64,000 nucleotides of DNA from Edaphobacter sp. 4G125 (GTDB lineage Bacteria > Acidobacteriota > Terriglobia > Terriglobales > Acidobacteriaceae): the NCBI RefSeq assembly GCF_014274685.1, contig NZ_CP060393.1:496001-560000 (forward strand), read 5' to 3'. The position numbers and the translations under genes were made by a program. Below the pieces are notes generated by a model that was given only the letters and a program-made list of their open reading frames with translations, was not told the DNA's origin and did not search any database. Positions 43,725 through 52,660 of this stretch are shown piece by piece. The stretch's first letter is position 1; the number at the start of each line of letters is the position of its first letter.

Positions 43725-44939
43725 TCAGATATAGGCTGCCTCGCTAGAAGCACTTCTCTTGGCCGTGAGGAATAGGATGACGCAAACAACCAACTGTGAA
43801 AATACAAGCGCTGCACCGAGCAAATAGTAGCTGTGCGGGCGCCATATCAGGCAAGCTGATATCCCCAGGCCTGCGGCCAGTAACCCTGCTATATTCGCCG
43901 CCACAAGATGAGAAGCTGTTTGCTTGATTGTGAAATAAGTTGAAGCTGCACCGATCAGAAGGTTGCCGGTCTCTATGAGGACCCCGAAGATCATGAGAAT
44001 CGCGTACGGTTCAAATTGCTTCTTTGTAAGAACCAATAGCAACACCTTTCCAAACGCCAAATAGCCGAGGAGTACAACAAGGGATAGTAGAATCGCATAC
44101 TTCAAGTATTGAAAGATATAACTTCCCTTGCTTGCATAGACTCGAGGTAGAAGCATCTGGGAAAATACAGTAGAAGACGCGTTCATCCCCATAAGACCAA
44201 GATTTGAGACAGCGGCATAAAGTCCGGCGATCTCAGGTAGTCCAAGCCAGACATAGATGATGCGGTAGCCCTGTAATTGAAGCCAGTTGCACAAGGCGGA
44301 AAAGGAGACCGGGCTCGATGTTTTAAGCAGAGACCTGAAATGCAGGTCCGTCGTTTCATCCCATGCAAACGGGACTCGAAGATAGAAGAAGACAGCAAGA
44401 AGCAAAACCTCTATCAGAAAGGCGATGATCGTCGACAGGACAAACGCATTGATATGAGAGGTGCCAAGGACAAGAAGCAGCAAAAAGCTAAGGACTTTAA
44501 TTCCTGCTTCCAGAAATAGCATGGCGCCTGTGAACAAATTATGCCCGCGATTATTCAAATAGTTTCTGAGCGATGTGGAAAAATACAAAAAAGCAGCAAG
44601 ACCGAAGATCAGGACCAAATCGAAGGGGCTGAGTTTCCCTGACATACAGATGGGTGTGCCAAGAATGGCAGCCAGTATGATCGCCAAAAGCAGGATTTTC
44701 TTGTTGAGAGAGATGATAGAGCCGAGCGGGAACAATTCATCTCGATACGAAGTGAGGACTGCTTGTTGGTAAAAATCCGCTGGAACCAAAATCAGGGCGT
44801 TAATGGCGTAAGACAAAGCGGTCAGGTAGAACGCATATCCAAGTTCTGTGACGGTCAAATAGTGAGTGTAGGATTTGACGTAAGCGAGTTGAAGTGCGAT
44901 GGACAGTATCCGCAGAAATATAGAAAGATTCGTTTTCAT
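43725..44939 (-). CDS. Wzx-type polysaccharide flippase
   Basis: The 404-residue membrane protein has about eleven to twelve hydrophobic helices, starting MKTNLSIFLRILSIALQLAY. Charged loops and FSALCNWLQLQGYRIIYVWL match the MATE/PST polysaccharide transporter family. It would flip the lipid-linked repeat unit across the inner membrane. The frame also opens at a TTG one codon earlier, but ATG 44939 is taken. The length is slightly short for the family. Confidence 0.85.
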   Translation of the reverse strand: MKTNLSIFLRILSIALQLAYVKSYTHYLTVTELGYAFYLTALSYAINALILVPADFYQQAVLTSYRDELFPLGSIISLNKKILLLAIILAAILGTPICMSGKLSPFDLVLIFGLAAFLYFSTSLRNYLNNRGHNLFTGAMLFLEAGIKVLSFLLLLVLGTSHINAFVLSTIIAFLIEVLLLAVFFYLRVPFAWDETTDLHFRSLLKTSSPVSFSALCNWLQLQGYRIIYVWLGLPEIAGLYAAVSNLGLMGMNASSTVFSQMLLPRVYASKGSYIFQYLKYAILLSLVVLLGYLAFGKVLLLVLTKKQFEPYAILMIFGVLIETGNLLIGAASTYFTIKQTASHLVAANIAGLLAAGLGISACLIWRPHSYYLLGAALVFSQLVVCVILFLTAKRSASSEAAYI

Positions 44940-45152
44940 CAAGTCCGGCTATGCGGTTTGCCTATTCTTGCTTTCCTCAAAAACTTCCCTGCTATCATTC
45001 AATACTGTCATGGCAGTTCCGTATTACTTCTTTTATCTATCATTGTCAATTATAGCTTCTGCGGTAGCTGCCTGGGGTGCGAAGGGTGCTTCAAGAGGTT
45101 TGTTTTGTCGCGGTTTTCTTAATCCCATTTAAAATCTAATTTGGGAGATTCG

Positions 45153-45737
45153 ATGCGGTTCGTTAAAGAAACTGTGAAGACCTTGTTCTACCGACCTTTT
45201 GGAGTGAGCATAGGCGAGCGCTCTTATATTCGACGCCCTTATTCGATTGCTGGCCGTAAATATGTGCGGATCGGCAATCGAACCTCGATTCGAGGTGATC
45301 TACATATTGAGGCAATTACAAAATATGCTGGTATCACGTACAAGCCCACTATTGAAATTGGCGACAATGTATATATCGGCGGCCATGCATATCTGACAGC
45401 TGTGGATCGTATTTCGATCGGTGATGGCTGTGTTCTGAGTGAGTACGTGTATATTACCGATGAAATCCATGGGTTCGATCCCCAGGGGGGTCTTATCATG
45501 GAGCAGGCACTCGCTAGCAAAGGTCCGGTAACCATTGGACGAAACTGCTTTCTTGGCTTTCGCGTGGCAGTGATGCCAGGGGTTACATTGGGAGAGCACT
45601 GTGTCGTCGGTGCCAACTCGACCGTCACACGATCCTTTCCTGCCTACTCCATGCTCGGTGGCTCGCCGGCACGAATACTGAAACGCTACTCGCAAATTCA
45701 TGGGAATTGGGAACGTCCAAGTGATGGATCACATTAG
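45153..45737 (+). CDS. Left-handed beta-helix acyltransferase (WbbJ-like)
   Basis: The 194-residue protein has hexapeptide repeats through most of its length (IEIGDNVYIGGHAYLTAVDR, ISIGDGCVLSEYVYITD, VTIGRNCFLGFRVAVMPG, VTLGEHCVVGANSTVT). It ends in the usual GGSPARILKRY. The His in ITDEIHGF is at the expected catalytic place. It probably acetylates a sugar of the repeat unit. Start ATG 45153 has GGGAG 5 bases upstream. Confidence 0.9.
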   Translation: MRFVKETVKTLFYRPFGVSIGERSYIRRPYSIAGRKYVRIGNRTSIRGDLHIEAITKYAGITYKPTIEIGDNVYIGGHAYLTAVDRISIGDGCVLSEYVYITDEIHGFDPQGGLIMEQALASKGPVTIGRNCFLGFRVAVMPGVTLGEHCVVGANSTVTRSFPAYSMLGGSPARILKRYSQIHGNWERPSDGSH

Positions 45738-45902
45738 GTTTATGCTCTCTTCTAATGAGGTTCATTTTTATGAGAAAAGCCTACGCTTTAGGAACTGCTA
45801 CAGTTGAAACAAGGTTCAGGTTCGCACCCGTTTCGCCGCAGCTAACGATGGGGGTAAGCGGTCTTTTTATATGGAACCTGTAGAAAAAATGGTGATATTA
45901 GT

Positions 45903-47033
45903 TTGAATATACTCATTACGGGTGGCGCCGGCTTCATTGGAACGCGTCTTGCGCGTGCGTTGTTGCATGACGGATATTCTGTCACGCTGTTGGATAACTT
46001 CAGTCCTCAAATTCATGGCAGCAACGTCGAACTCCCTACGGACCTTAGAGACAACGTGCACCTGGTACGCGGGGATGTCCGCGATGCAGCGATGTGGGCC
46101 TCTACGTTGCCCGGTCATCAGGCAATCGTCAATCTAGCGGCTGAAACCGGCACTGGGCAGTCGATGTATGAAGTTGCAAAGTATGAGCAAGTAAATCTAG
46201 CGGGAACGGCACTTCTATACGATCTACTGGCTAAAAACGCGGGCTATGGTGTTGAGCGGATCGTAGTTGCCTCCTCTCGCGCGATCTATGGTGAAGGCGC
46301 CTATCACTGTAGGGAACATGGGCTCGTCTATCCGCAACCGCGTACCAGCGCGGATAAGAAGAACGGGTTCTTCGAACCCGTATGTCCGGTTTGTGGTGGG
46401 GTATGCTTCTCTGTTCCGACGCCGGAGGACGCGCCGACTCAGCCTTCATCGTTTTATGGGCTTACCAAGCAAGTGCAGGAGCAGATGACAATTCTGTTTG
46501 GCCAGGTGCTTGGCATCCCATCCTTCGCTCTGCGCTATCAGAATGTGTATGGCCCTGGGCAATCACTAAAAAATCCGTATACGGGTATCCTCGCAATTTT
46601 TTCCAATCTGGCGCGTGCAGGTGCCGATATTAATATCTTCGAAGATGGCGAAGAGAGTCGCGATTTTGTCTATATCGATGATGTTGTGCGTGCGACGGTA
46701 GCTTGTATCAGTAGTTCAGCGACGAGTTCACAGGCAATCAATGTCGGATCGAACGAACGGACTACGGTCATGCAAGTCGCGCAAGCAGTGAACGGCTACT
46801 TCGGTAATAAGTCGAAGGTCCAAGTCAGCGGCGCATTTCGCGAAGGAGACGTCCGTCATGGGATGGCGGATTTGGAACGGGCCAAATCGTTGCTTGCCTA
46901 TGAACCAGAGGTCATGTTCAAGGAAGGGCTCAGCCATTTCCTAGCCTGGGCAAAGGAAAATGAACCCGAACTCAGCGGCTATGAACGTTCCCTTGAGGAG
47001 ATGAAGCAGCGGGGGCTCCTGCATGTCGGCTAA
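45903..47033 (+). CDS. dTDP-L-rhamnose 4-epimerase-like SDR enzyme
   Basis: The 376-residue enzyme starts at TTG 45903 with [20 protein letters not shown]. After VASSRAIYGEGAYHC it carries an insertion with HGLVYPQPR and CPVCGGVCF, then SSFYGLTKQVQEQ with the catalytic Tyr-x3-Lys. That Cys-rich insert is typical of dTDP-L-rhamnose 4-epimerases (WbiB type), which make dTDP-6-deoxy-L-talose. With rfbABCD upstream this fits the pathway well, though no other start codon is available. The GT2 gene that follows overlaps by 11 bases. Confidence 0.85.
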   Translation: MNILITGGAGFIGTRLARALLHDGYSVTLLDNFSPQIHGSNVELPTDLRDNVHLVRGDVRDAAMWASTLPGHQAIVNLAAETGTGQSMYEVAKYEQVNLAGTALLYDLLAKNAGYGVERIVVASSRAIYGEGAYHCREHGLVYPQPRTSADKKNGFFEPVCPVCGGVCFSVPTPEDAPTQPSSFYGLTKQVQEQMTILFGQVLGIPSFALRYQNVYGPGQSLKNPYTGILAIFSNLARAGADINIFEDGEESRDFVYIDDVVRATVACISSSATSSQAINVGSNERTTVMQVAQAVNGYFGNKSKVQVSGAFREGDVRHGMADLERAKSLLAYEPEVMFKEGLSHFLAWAKENEPELSGYERSLEEMKQRGLLHVG

Positions 47034-47955
47034 GTATGTAGACGAGCGGCTTTCCCTACCGGTCCAATACACTCCAGGCAAGATTGGTGTTGTTACGGTG
47101 CTTTTCAATAGTGAAGGAGTACTCGAAGACTTTTTTGATTCTCTCGAGGGACAACATTACACTTCCTTTGTCGTCTACTGCGTCGATAATGCTTCTTCCG
47201 ACAACTCTGCCGACCAGTGTCGTGCTCGTGGCGAGCGATATGTCGTAATTGAAAACCAAGAAAATGTAGGTGTTGCAGCGGGCAACAATATCGGGACGCG
47301 CAGGGCCATCGCCGACGGATGTGAGTTTGTGATGTATCTGAACAACGATGTTGTGTTCGGGCCCGAACTTTTCGATCAACTGGTAGAAGGGCTCAGCTTA
47401 TACAAGTGCTCGATGACGACACCGATTATGTACTACCATGACCGTCCGAATATGATCTGGGCGGCAGGCGGTTACTTTCAACCGTGGTTCGGTTATCGCT
47501 GCCTCCATTATGGAGACGGAGACCACGATCGCGGTCAGTATGACTTACCGAGGCAGGTCAAGTACACGCCGACTTGTTGTGTTCTGGTCCGACGCGATCT
47601 CTTCTCGACCATAGGCATCATGGATGAGCGCTACTTCGCATACTGGGACGACACGGATTTCATGTTGCGGGCCCATCAGTTTGGCGAGATTCTTTACCTG
47701 CTGCCGTACGCGAAGCTATGGCATAAGGTCAGCAGCTCAACAGGAATAAATTCTCCCTTTCGCACACGATATGTGCATCGAAACCATGCCCTCTATGGGC
47801 ATAAGCATTTGCCGCCGTCCATAGCGTATCTTATTTCTTTTATTTACTGTACCGGATATCTACTTCTATCACTGGTTCGCCGAATCTCTCTCTCGAATGC
47901 AACGGACCGAATCAAATACTGGCGCGAAGGTATTCGCGCCAGCCGATATCTCTAA
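47023..47955 (+). CDS. Glycosyltransferase family 2 (rhamnosyltransferase-like)
   Basis: The 310-residue enzyme reads IGVVTVLFNSEGVLEDFFDS, then YCVDNASSDNSADQC and the acidic motif MYLNNDVVFGPELFDQLVE. ERYFAYWDDTDFMLRAHQF is the second conserved block. A C-terminal hydrophobic segment (AYLISFIYCTGYLLLSLVRR) may anchor it to the membrane. The pattern is that of WbbL-type rhamnosyltransferases. Translational overlap with the 4-epimerase suggests it uses 6-deoxy-L-talose or rhamnose, as inference. Confidence 0.9.
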   Translation: MSAKYVDERLSLPVQYTPGKIGVVTVLFNSEGVLEDFFDSLEGQHYTSFVVYCVDNASSDNSADQCRARGERYVVIENQENVGVAAGNNIGTRRAIADGCEFVMYLNNDVVFGPELFDQLVEGLSLYKCSMTTPIMYYHDRPNMIWAAGGYFQPWFGYRCLHYGDGDHDRGQYDLPRQVKYTPTCCVLVRRDLFSTIGIMDERYFAYWDDTDFMLRAHQFGEILYLLPYAKLWHKVSSSTGINSPFRTRYVHRNHALYGHKHLPPSIAYLISFIYCTGYLLLSLVRRISLSNATDRIKYWREGIRASRYL

Positions 47956-49058
47956 CAAGGCTTGATTTGGTAAGTCCTTGGGTTATTGGAGAGCTTGACC
48001 AAGTTTTCCCCATGATGTGCGTGGCCATGAAGCCTGTTCCATTGAGCTTTCAACTTTTCGGCCACTAGAGCGGGGTCTACGCCATTGAGGCAATAGATTT
48101 CAGGCTGGCTGCAAACCGCCTTCCTGCAAGGCTGACAGGGAAATCGTTTTTCGTAAATTGCTTCGACATAGCCTCGAAGATCGATAATGTCGGCGGGGTT
48201 TGTGTACCCAAAGACAGCAATGGAAGGTATTTCTAGAACTTGAGCGAAATGCATGTTGCCGCTGTCCATGATAAACAGGGTGCTGGCAGACGCAAGTGTC
48301 TGAATTGATTCGAGGATCGTGCCAGTGATGTAGCTGACCGGACGGTCTAAAGGCATCGTCTTCTTGACTATTGCGAGGTCATCAGGAAGACCGAGCAACG
48401 CAATTCTCCACGAACGAGGTAGGTTGCTCACTAGTATTCCATATTTGTCGAGTGGCCATTTCCTGTTCTTTGCATTAGCTCCCGGATGAATGACCAGATC
48501 GTAAAGCGGGCTTTCCTTACGCCGGGCACTGATCTCCGGTATGAAGCTGATTTTTGGCGGTCGTTCCGATAGAGCCTCACCGTAAAAAAGACGGTATGCG
48601 TTCCATTCCCGTTGTTGCAGAGAAAGTTGGCGATCTACGGGCAATCGTCGATGAAAAAGCAGCGAAAGCCGCTCGGTATCGGCACCAACTAATCGCGCAT
48701 CTCTCCAGATTAGAGACTGGATCGTTCGGAGAACTAAAGGGATTTTCCAACTTGAGTCTGCTGCTGGCGCATGCGGAGAGATCCAGACCATCTCTGGCGT
48801 AATACGGCGCATTTCGGTGAGGAACTGCTTCCACTCGGCAAGCCCTCCGGAATCGGGAATCGAGTGCAAGTGTAGGTTGTTCTGGTGCGGAGAAAAATCG
48901 ATGAGATTGCAGAAATCGTGAAGCGTCGGACTTGGGAAGAGCAAGAGGTGGACGGATTTGTCTTTTCGCAGCTCCGACAGAATGACAGGCGCTGCACATA
49001 GCAGATCACCCATTCCTTTGAAGGTGCCAAAGACGATACTTGTTCTAGGAGATGTCAT
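47952..49058 (-). CDS. Glycosyltransferase family 9 (heptosyltransferase-like)
   Basis: The 368-residue GT-B enzyme begins TSIVFGTFKGMGDLLCAAPV. The C-terminal domain has VIHPGANAKNRKWPLDKYG and the donor site MDSGNMHFAQVLEIPSIAVF. A Cys-rich part (PCQPCRKAVCSQPEIYCL) is typical of the family. Donors are usually ADP-heptose, but other sugars occur in polysaccharide loci. It overlaps the GT2 gene by four bases tail to tail. Confidence 0.9.
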   Translation of the reverse strand: MTSPRTSIVFGTFKGMGDLLCAAPVILSELRKDKSVHLLLFPSPTLHDFCNLIDFSPHQNNLHLHSIPDSGGLAEWKQFLTEMRRITPEMVWISPHAPAADSSWKIPLVLRTIQSLIWRDARLVGADTERLSLLFHRRLPVDRQLSLQQREWNAYRLFYGEALSERPPKISFIPEISARRKESPLYDLVIHPGANAKNRKWPLDKYGILVSNLPRSWRIALLGLPDDLAIVKKTMPLDRPVSYITGTILESIQTLASASTLFIMDSGNMHFAQVLEIPSIAVFGYTNPADIIDLRGYVEAIYEKRFPCQPCRKAVCSQPEIYCLNGVDPALVAEKLKAQWNRLHGHAHHGENLVKLSNNPRTYQIKPC

Positions 49059-49148
49059 TCTAAAAAGAATCTCGAGATGAAAATCTCAAGACTATTAATC
49101 TTAACTGGTAACGTACATAAGTAGTGCCAAATGCGGAAACTTTCCACA

Positions 49149-49799
49149 TTACATCGCCGGTTTTAATGCTCTCCATACGATACGCTGATCTTTACCCACT
49201 GGGCCACTTACAATCGAGAACTGCAATCCAGATGAAGAGAACATGTCGATGGCATCAAGCCCAAAATCCCAGAATGCAAGAATTCCAGCTGGATTTAAAG
49301 GATCGCTATGATATTCAGGTTCAGTCAAATGTCTAATTTGATTATCGACGATTTCCGCTCGTTTGCGAGTCATTGGGCGTGTCGGAATAGTAAAAATATG
49401 GCTGCCACCGGGACGAAGCACCCGATAGCTCTCTTGGAATGCGACTTCAAGAGCGGGAACATGTTCAAGAACATCACTAGAGATAATGAGATCGAGGCTA
49501 CAGTCGGGATAGGTAAGATTAGTGATGTCTTCACAGCGAATGCCATCTCTATGCATTGAGCCACGCTCTTCGTTGGGGAGTAAAAACTTCGCTGATAAAC
49601 CTTTCGCTTGGGATAACAACATACTCAATGGTGAACGAGAGTCAAGCTCTAAGACAGTCATATCTTCAAGAGATTTGGACAAGGAACGTATAAATCTGGC
49701 AAGCATCTCGTAGCGGAGATTGCCCCGACAGCGTAGACATACTTTTCGTTCTTCTCCCTCACTGAGAGCGACGATGATAGACAGCCTGTCGCAGCACAA
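49149..49799 (-). CDS. Class I SAM methyltransferase, possibly disrupted by an upstream in-frame UGA
   Basis: The readable protein has 216 residues from TTG 49797-49799. A zinc-ribbon part (KVCLRCRGNLRYEMLARF) is followed by a SAM-binding Rossmann region (MTVLELDSRS, LDLIISSDVLEHVP) and FQESYRVLRPGGSHIFTIPT. The first Cys pair of the ribbon lies at KCLCC, just upstream of the TTG. In the same frame the sequence stays coding-like to 49916 (RVVRGGWKYLPQTKL), interrupted only by UGA at 49806-49808 before KCLCC. Either a nonsense mutation has damaged it or the gene begins after the stop and loses one ligand. The target is unknown. Confidence 0.7.
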   Translation of the reverse strand: MCCDRLSIIVALSEGEERKVCLRCRGNLRYEMLARFIRSLSKSLEDMTVLELDSRSPLSMLLSQAKGLSAKFLLPNEERGSMHRDGIRCEDITNLTYPDCSLDLIISSDVLEHVPALEVAFQESYRVLRPGGSHIFTIPTRPMTRKRAEIVDNQIRHLTEPEYHSDPLNPAGILAFWDFGLDAIDMFSSSGLQFSIVSGPVGKDQRIVWRALKPAM

Positions 49800-50012
49800 A
49801 CATTTTCATAATTTGGTTTGTGGTAAGTACTTCCATCCGCCACGGACGACTCTCAATTTTTCTTGATGTTCATGAGCATTTCGAAGAATGCTATGTGTCC
49901 CGTCTCTTTTCAGACTCTATAGGTGCCCCGTTGCATTTCAAGGGATCGTCTCAGTAAAGAGAGGCATGCAATCGTTGCCAAAATTATGCCAGGATAGACT
50001 GCAAGCTTGACG

Positions 50013-51254
50013 CTAAAAAATCCCGCGCCTGAAGGAGACAGGTCCGCGGATAATGCGCACCCGCAATATAAGAGACAATCCTCCGGCAAAAAAGATCGCT
50101 TCTGGCAGGTAATTTCCGCTGCCAGCCGTAATGATCGCAACTCCAGCTAGATAGAGAACGACAACAAACGTACCGGGACTTGGCCATTGTCGCAAATGAA
50201 ATAACGCGCTCGACATAATCCATGCAGTACATCCAGAAAAGAAACATAGAAAGACAATCGATATCGGGCCAAAGTCCGCATACTGAAGTCCAATATCAAA
50301 TGCAGGTGCACCCTCGCCAGCCCGATATGCCGCGGGTGCGTACGTTTTGGCAAGAAAAAAGGGGCCGAAATCTTTTGGTTTATCTGGCATCAGCGCTCTG
50401 GGAATTCGCGAATAAACTTCATTCTCGAGCGTGAGCCGACCGTAATATCGTTCCCCTTGTTGGTCGTCTATGACAAGCATCGAATTCCTCACATAGTCGG
50501 CATAGGACATTACAGAGTTGGCAAGGTCGACGATATCTCCCGCTGTCGAGAAAAGCGCAAAGGAGCCGATGACAAGAGCCGCGACTCCCGACAAAGAGAC
50601 AATCGCGGCAAAAGCGCTGATGGTTTTTCGGCCCACATAAACGCGATAAAGCATCCAGATAAGGGCATAAGTTAGGATAATGCCCTTGCTTCCATGCCAA
50701 TAAGCCAGAGCCGCGCAAATCCCATAAAATGAGAGCGCGCTACAGACGGTTTTATGTTTTTGAAAGAGATACGTTACGAATGCAAGGGCCGTTACGGTTG
50801 TTGATCCGAAGAACCAGAGTCCATAGCCGGTGCGTGTTAACGCATAGATCCGACGTGGATCGCCGAGATAGGCTCTGAACTCAATCAAGATAGGCAGGTA
50901 GAGCAAGAATCCCAGCAGCAACAATATCCATGGCCATAGCCCTACGTCTTGGGTCGAATGTAATGGAGGTCTAAGCTTAAAGGGTTTAACGAAGGTGTAT
51001 ACGAGGGCGGCAGTTAGAAAAGATAACGCGTAAGTCGTGTATGAAAAGAAATACGCATAGTGGCTTCCACTAGGATTTATAAAATATAGGTAAGCAAATT
51101 GAAATATATACCTTCCCCCCAACGTAAAAAAGAAAGCTGGGGTAGCCCAGTTGATCCAGCTGCGATCCTTCCACACGATCAATAGATACGAACCGCATAA
51201 AACCATGAGAGAAACGATCATGGTTATCGCTTCGAAAGCTTTTCCGTCTAGCAA
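50013..51254 (-). CDS. O-antigen polymerase (Wzy-like)
   Basis: The 413-residue membrane protein has about eleven helices and a larger periplasmic loop around residues 270-320 (YYGRLTLENEVYSRIPRALM; DKPKDFGPFFLAKTYAPAAY). This is typical of oligosaccharide repeat-unit polymerases. Wzy joins lipid-linked repeat units on the outer face of the inner membrane. Family members differ so much that the call rests on topology, the loop and the neighbours (flippase, Wzz, transferases). Confidence 0.85.
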   Translation of the reverse strand: MLDGKAFEAITMIVSLMVLCGSYLLIVWKDRSWINWATPAFFFTLGGRYIFQFAYLYFINPSGSHYAYFFSYTTYALSFLTAALVYTFVKPFKLRPPLHSTQDVGLWPWILLLLGFLLYLPILIEFRAYLGDPRRIYALTRTGYGLWFFGSTTVTALAFVTYLFQKHKTVCSALSFYGICAALAYWHGSKGIILTYALIWMLYRVYVGRKTISAFAAIVSLSGVAALVIGSFALFSTAGDIVDLANSVMSYADYVRNSMLVIDDQQGERYYGRLTLENEVYSRIPRALMPDKPKDFGPFFLAKTYAPAAYRAGEGAPAFDIGLQYADFGPISIVFLCFFSGCTAWIMSSALFHLRQWPSPGTFVVVLYLAGVAIITAGSGNYLPEAIFFAGGLSLILRVRIIRGPVSFRRGIF

Positions 51255-51322
51255 AGCGAAGTTCCTTTATGCAGAAGAAGTGTAGGAGTGCCGTTGATTC
51301 AACCGAGGCATTTGGTCCGTGC

Positions 51323-52561
51323 TTAATTTTTGCCTAGGCTAAGTTCGCGTCGTAGCTGTTCAAGTCGCACAGCTTGCCCAGGGATTTGCCGCATTTCAGC
51401 CAACAAATGCTTTGTGAATGCCCATATTGTTGAAAGAAAAAAGCCAGCCAATCCAAGGCCTGCCGTAATCAAAACTCGAGATGGTCCTGATTTGCGTTCT
51501 GGAGCTTCAGCCGGGTCGACAACCTGAATCAGCGGGGCTGATTTTGCCTCATCCAAGCTTGCGGCTTCTCGCTGCTTGGCCAGCAATTCAAATAGAGACT
51601 CGTGATAGCGTACTTCACGTAACTTGCGCAAATATTCTAGGCCAACTGCTGGGACCTGGCCTCCAGGAATCTGTAAGTCGCCTGGAACCATGTGCTGCTG
51701 CTTATCCTCTAAAATCTCAAGCTGCGTCTTTAGAGAAGAGATCTCCTGTTGCAGCCGAATTACACTGGGGTTTTGGTCTGTTGCGTAAGTTTGGGCCACC
51801 CCGAGTTCCACTTGCCGAGCGGCAATTTCCGCTCGTGCAGAAGCAATATTACGGATGGTCATTTCTGCCTGCCCATTGAGCTGGATGAGGCCTGTTTTCT
51901 CCTGCGTTTCTTTCAAGCTGTCTTCTGCGGCGGTAAGAGCTTTTTTCTCTTCTGCAAGTTGTTGATCATAGAACAGACGTCGTTGAGAGGCCTGACCGAC
52001 TGCAAGGTCCGAGTTCATCTTCTGTAATTCATCGACATAACCATTTGCCAGCGCTGCAGCTTGCTTTGGATCATGATCTTTTACGCGGATGTAGATGAGG
52101 TTGTTCTTTGCGGCTTCGAAGTCGGAATAGCCTCGTAGTACCCTACGAGCGTCGGTGCGCAGCTTTGTGTGATAAATGCTCTGCAAATGGAATCGATCGA
52201 TCAGATCATCTGCGATCACGCGACTCTGCAGCATCCCGACATACATATCGCCTGGGTTCTTCAATCCCAGCTCAGAAGCTGCGCCTAAACTGCCCAGTGA
52301 GCCAAGCTGGCCCAGTAGCGTTCCGGCTACCGACTGCGCTTGTTGGGGAGGCATAATGACCGCAGTCGCAGTAAATACGGGCTTCAGGCAGAGGGATATC
52401 CCAAGACCAATAGCCAGAAATATAGTTGTCCACAATGCAATAAGACGCTTTGCTTGTAAGAGAGATAGAGCTAGATCAATCACGTCGATTCCAACGGCTT
52501 CTTCCAGGGAAGCTGTCTCAGCTGTTTTCGACTCTGTAGAGGGCGAATATTGCATTGTCAT
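51323..52561 (-). CDS. Wzz/GumC-type chain-length determinant without kinase domain
   Basis: The 412-residue inner-membrane protein has an N-terminal helix (LIALWTTIFLAIGLGISLCL), a periplasmic domain rich in coiled coil (YDQQLAEEKKALTAAEDSLK), a GNVR-like segment and a C-terminal helix (GLGLAGFFLSTIWAFTKHLL). PAEAPERKSGPSR just before it is the usual Pro-rich motif. It ends soon after, with no Walker motifs or Tyr-rich tail, so the tyrosine kinase part of Wzc is absent. It sets the length of the polymer made by Wzy. Confidence 0.9.
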   Translation of the reverse strand: MTMQYSPSTESKTAETASLEEAVGIDVIDLALSLLQAKRLIALWTTIFLAIGLGISLCLKPVFTATAVIMPPQQAQSVAGTLLGQLGSLGSLGAASELGLKNPGDMYVGMLQSRVIADDLIDRFHLQSIYHTKLRTDARRVLRGYSDFEAAKNNLIYIRVKDHDPKQAAALANGYVDELQKMNSDLAVGQASQRRLFYDQQLAEEKKALTAAEDSLKETQEKTGLIQLNGQAEMTIRNIASARAEIAARQVELGVAQTYATDQNPSVIRLQQEISSLKTQLEILEDKQQHMVPGDLQIPGGQVPAVGLEYLRKLREVRYHESLFELLAKQREAASLDEAKSAPLIQVVDPAEAPERKSGPSRVLITAGLGLAGFFLSTIWAFTKHLLAEMRQIPGQAVRLEQLRRELSLGKN

Positions 52562-52660
52562 ATCGTAAACATTTCCAGATACAGACAGGCAACTGCACCA
52601 GCCATATGGATCGTTTTGACAGTAGAGCTTGAAAGCTTCACGATTCGATTATGGATTGTA

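Noticed and set aside
45770..45883. 37-codon ORF starting MRKAYALGTA before the 4-epimerase
   Set aside because: A weak GAGG lies upstream, but the sequence has no conserved pattern and could be leader DNA.
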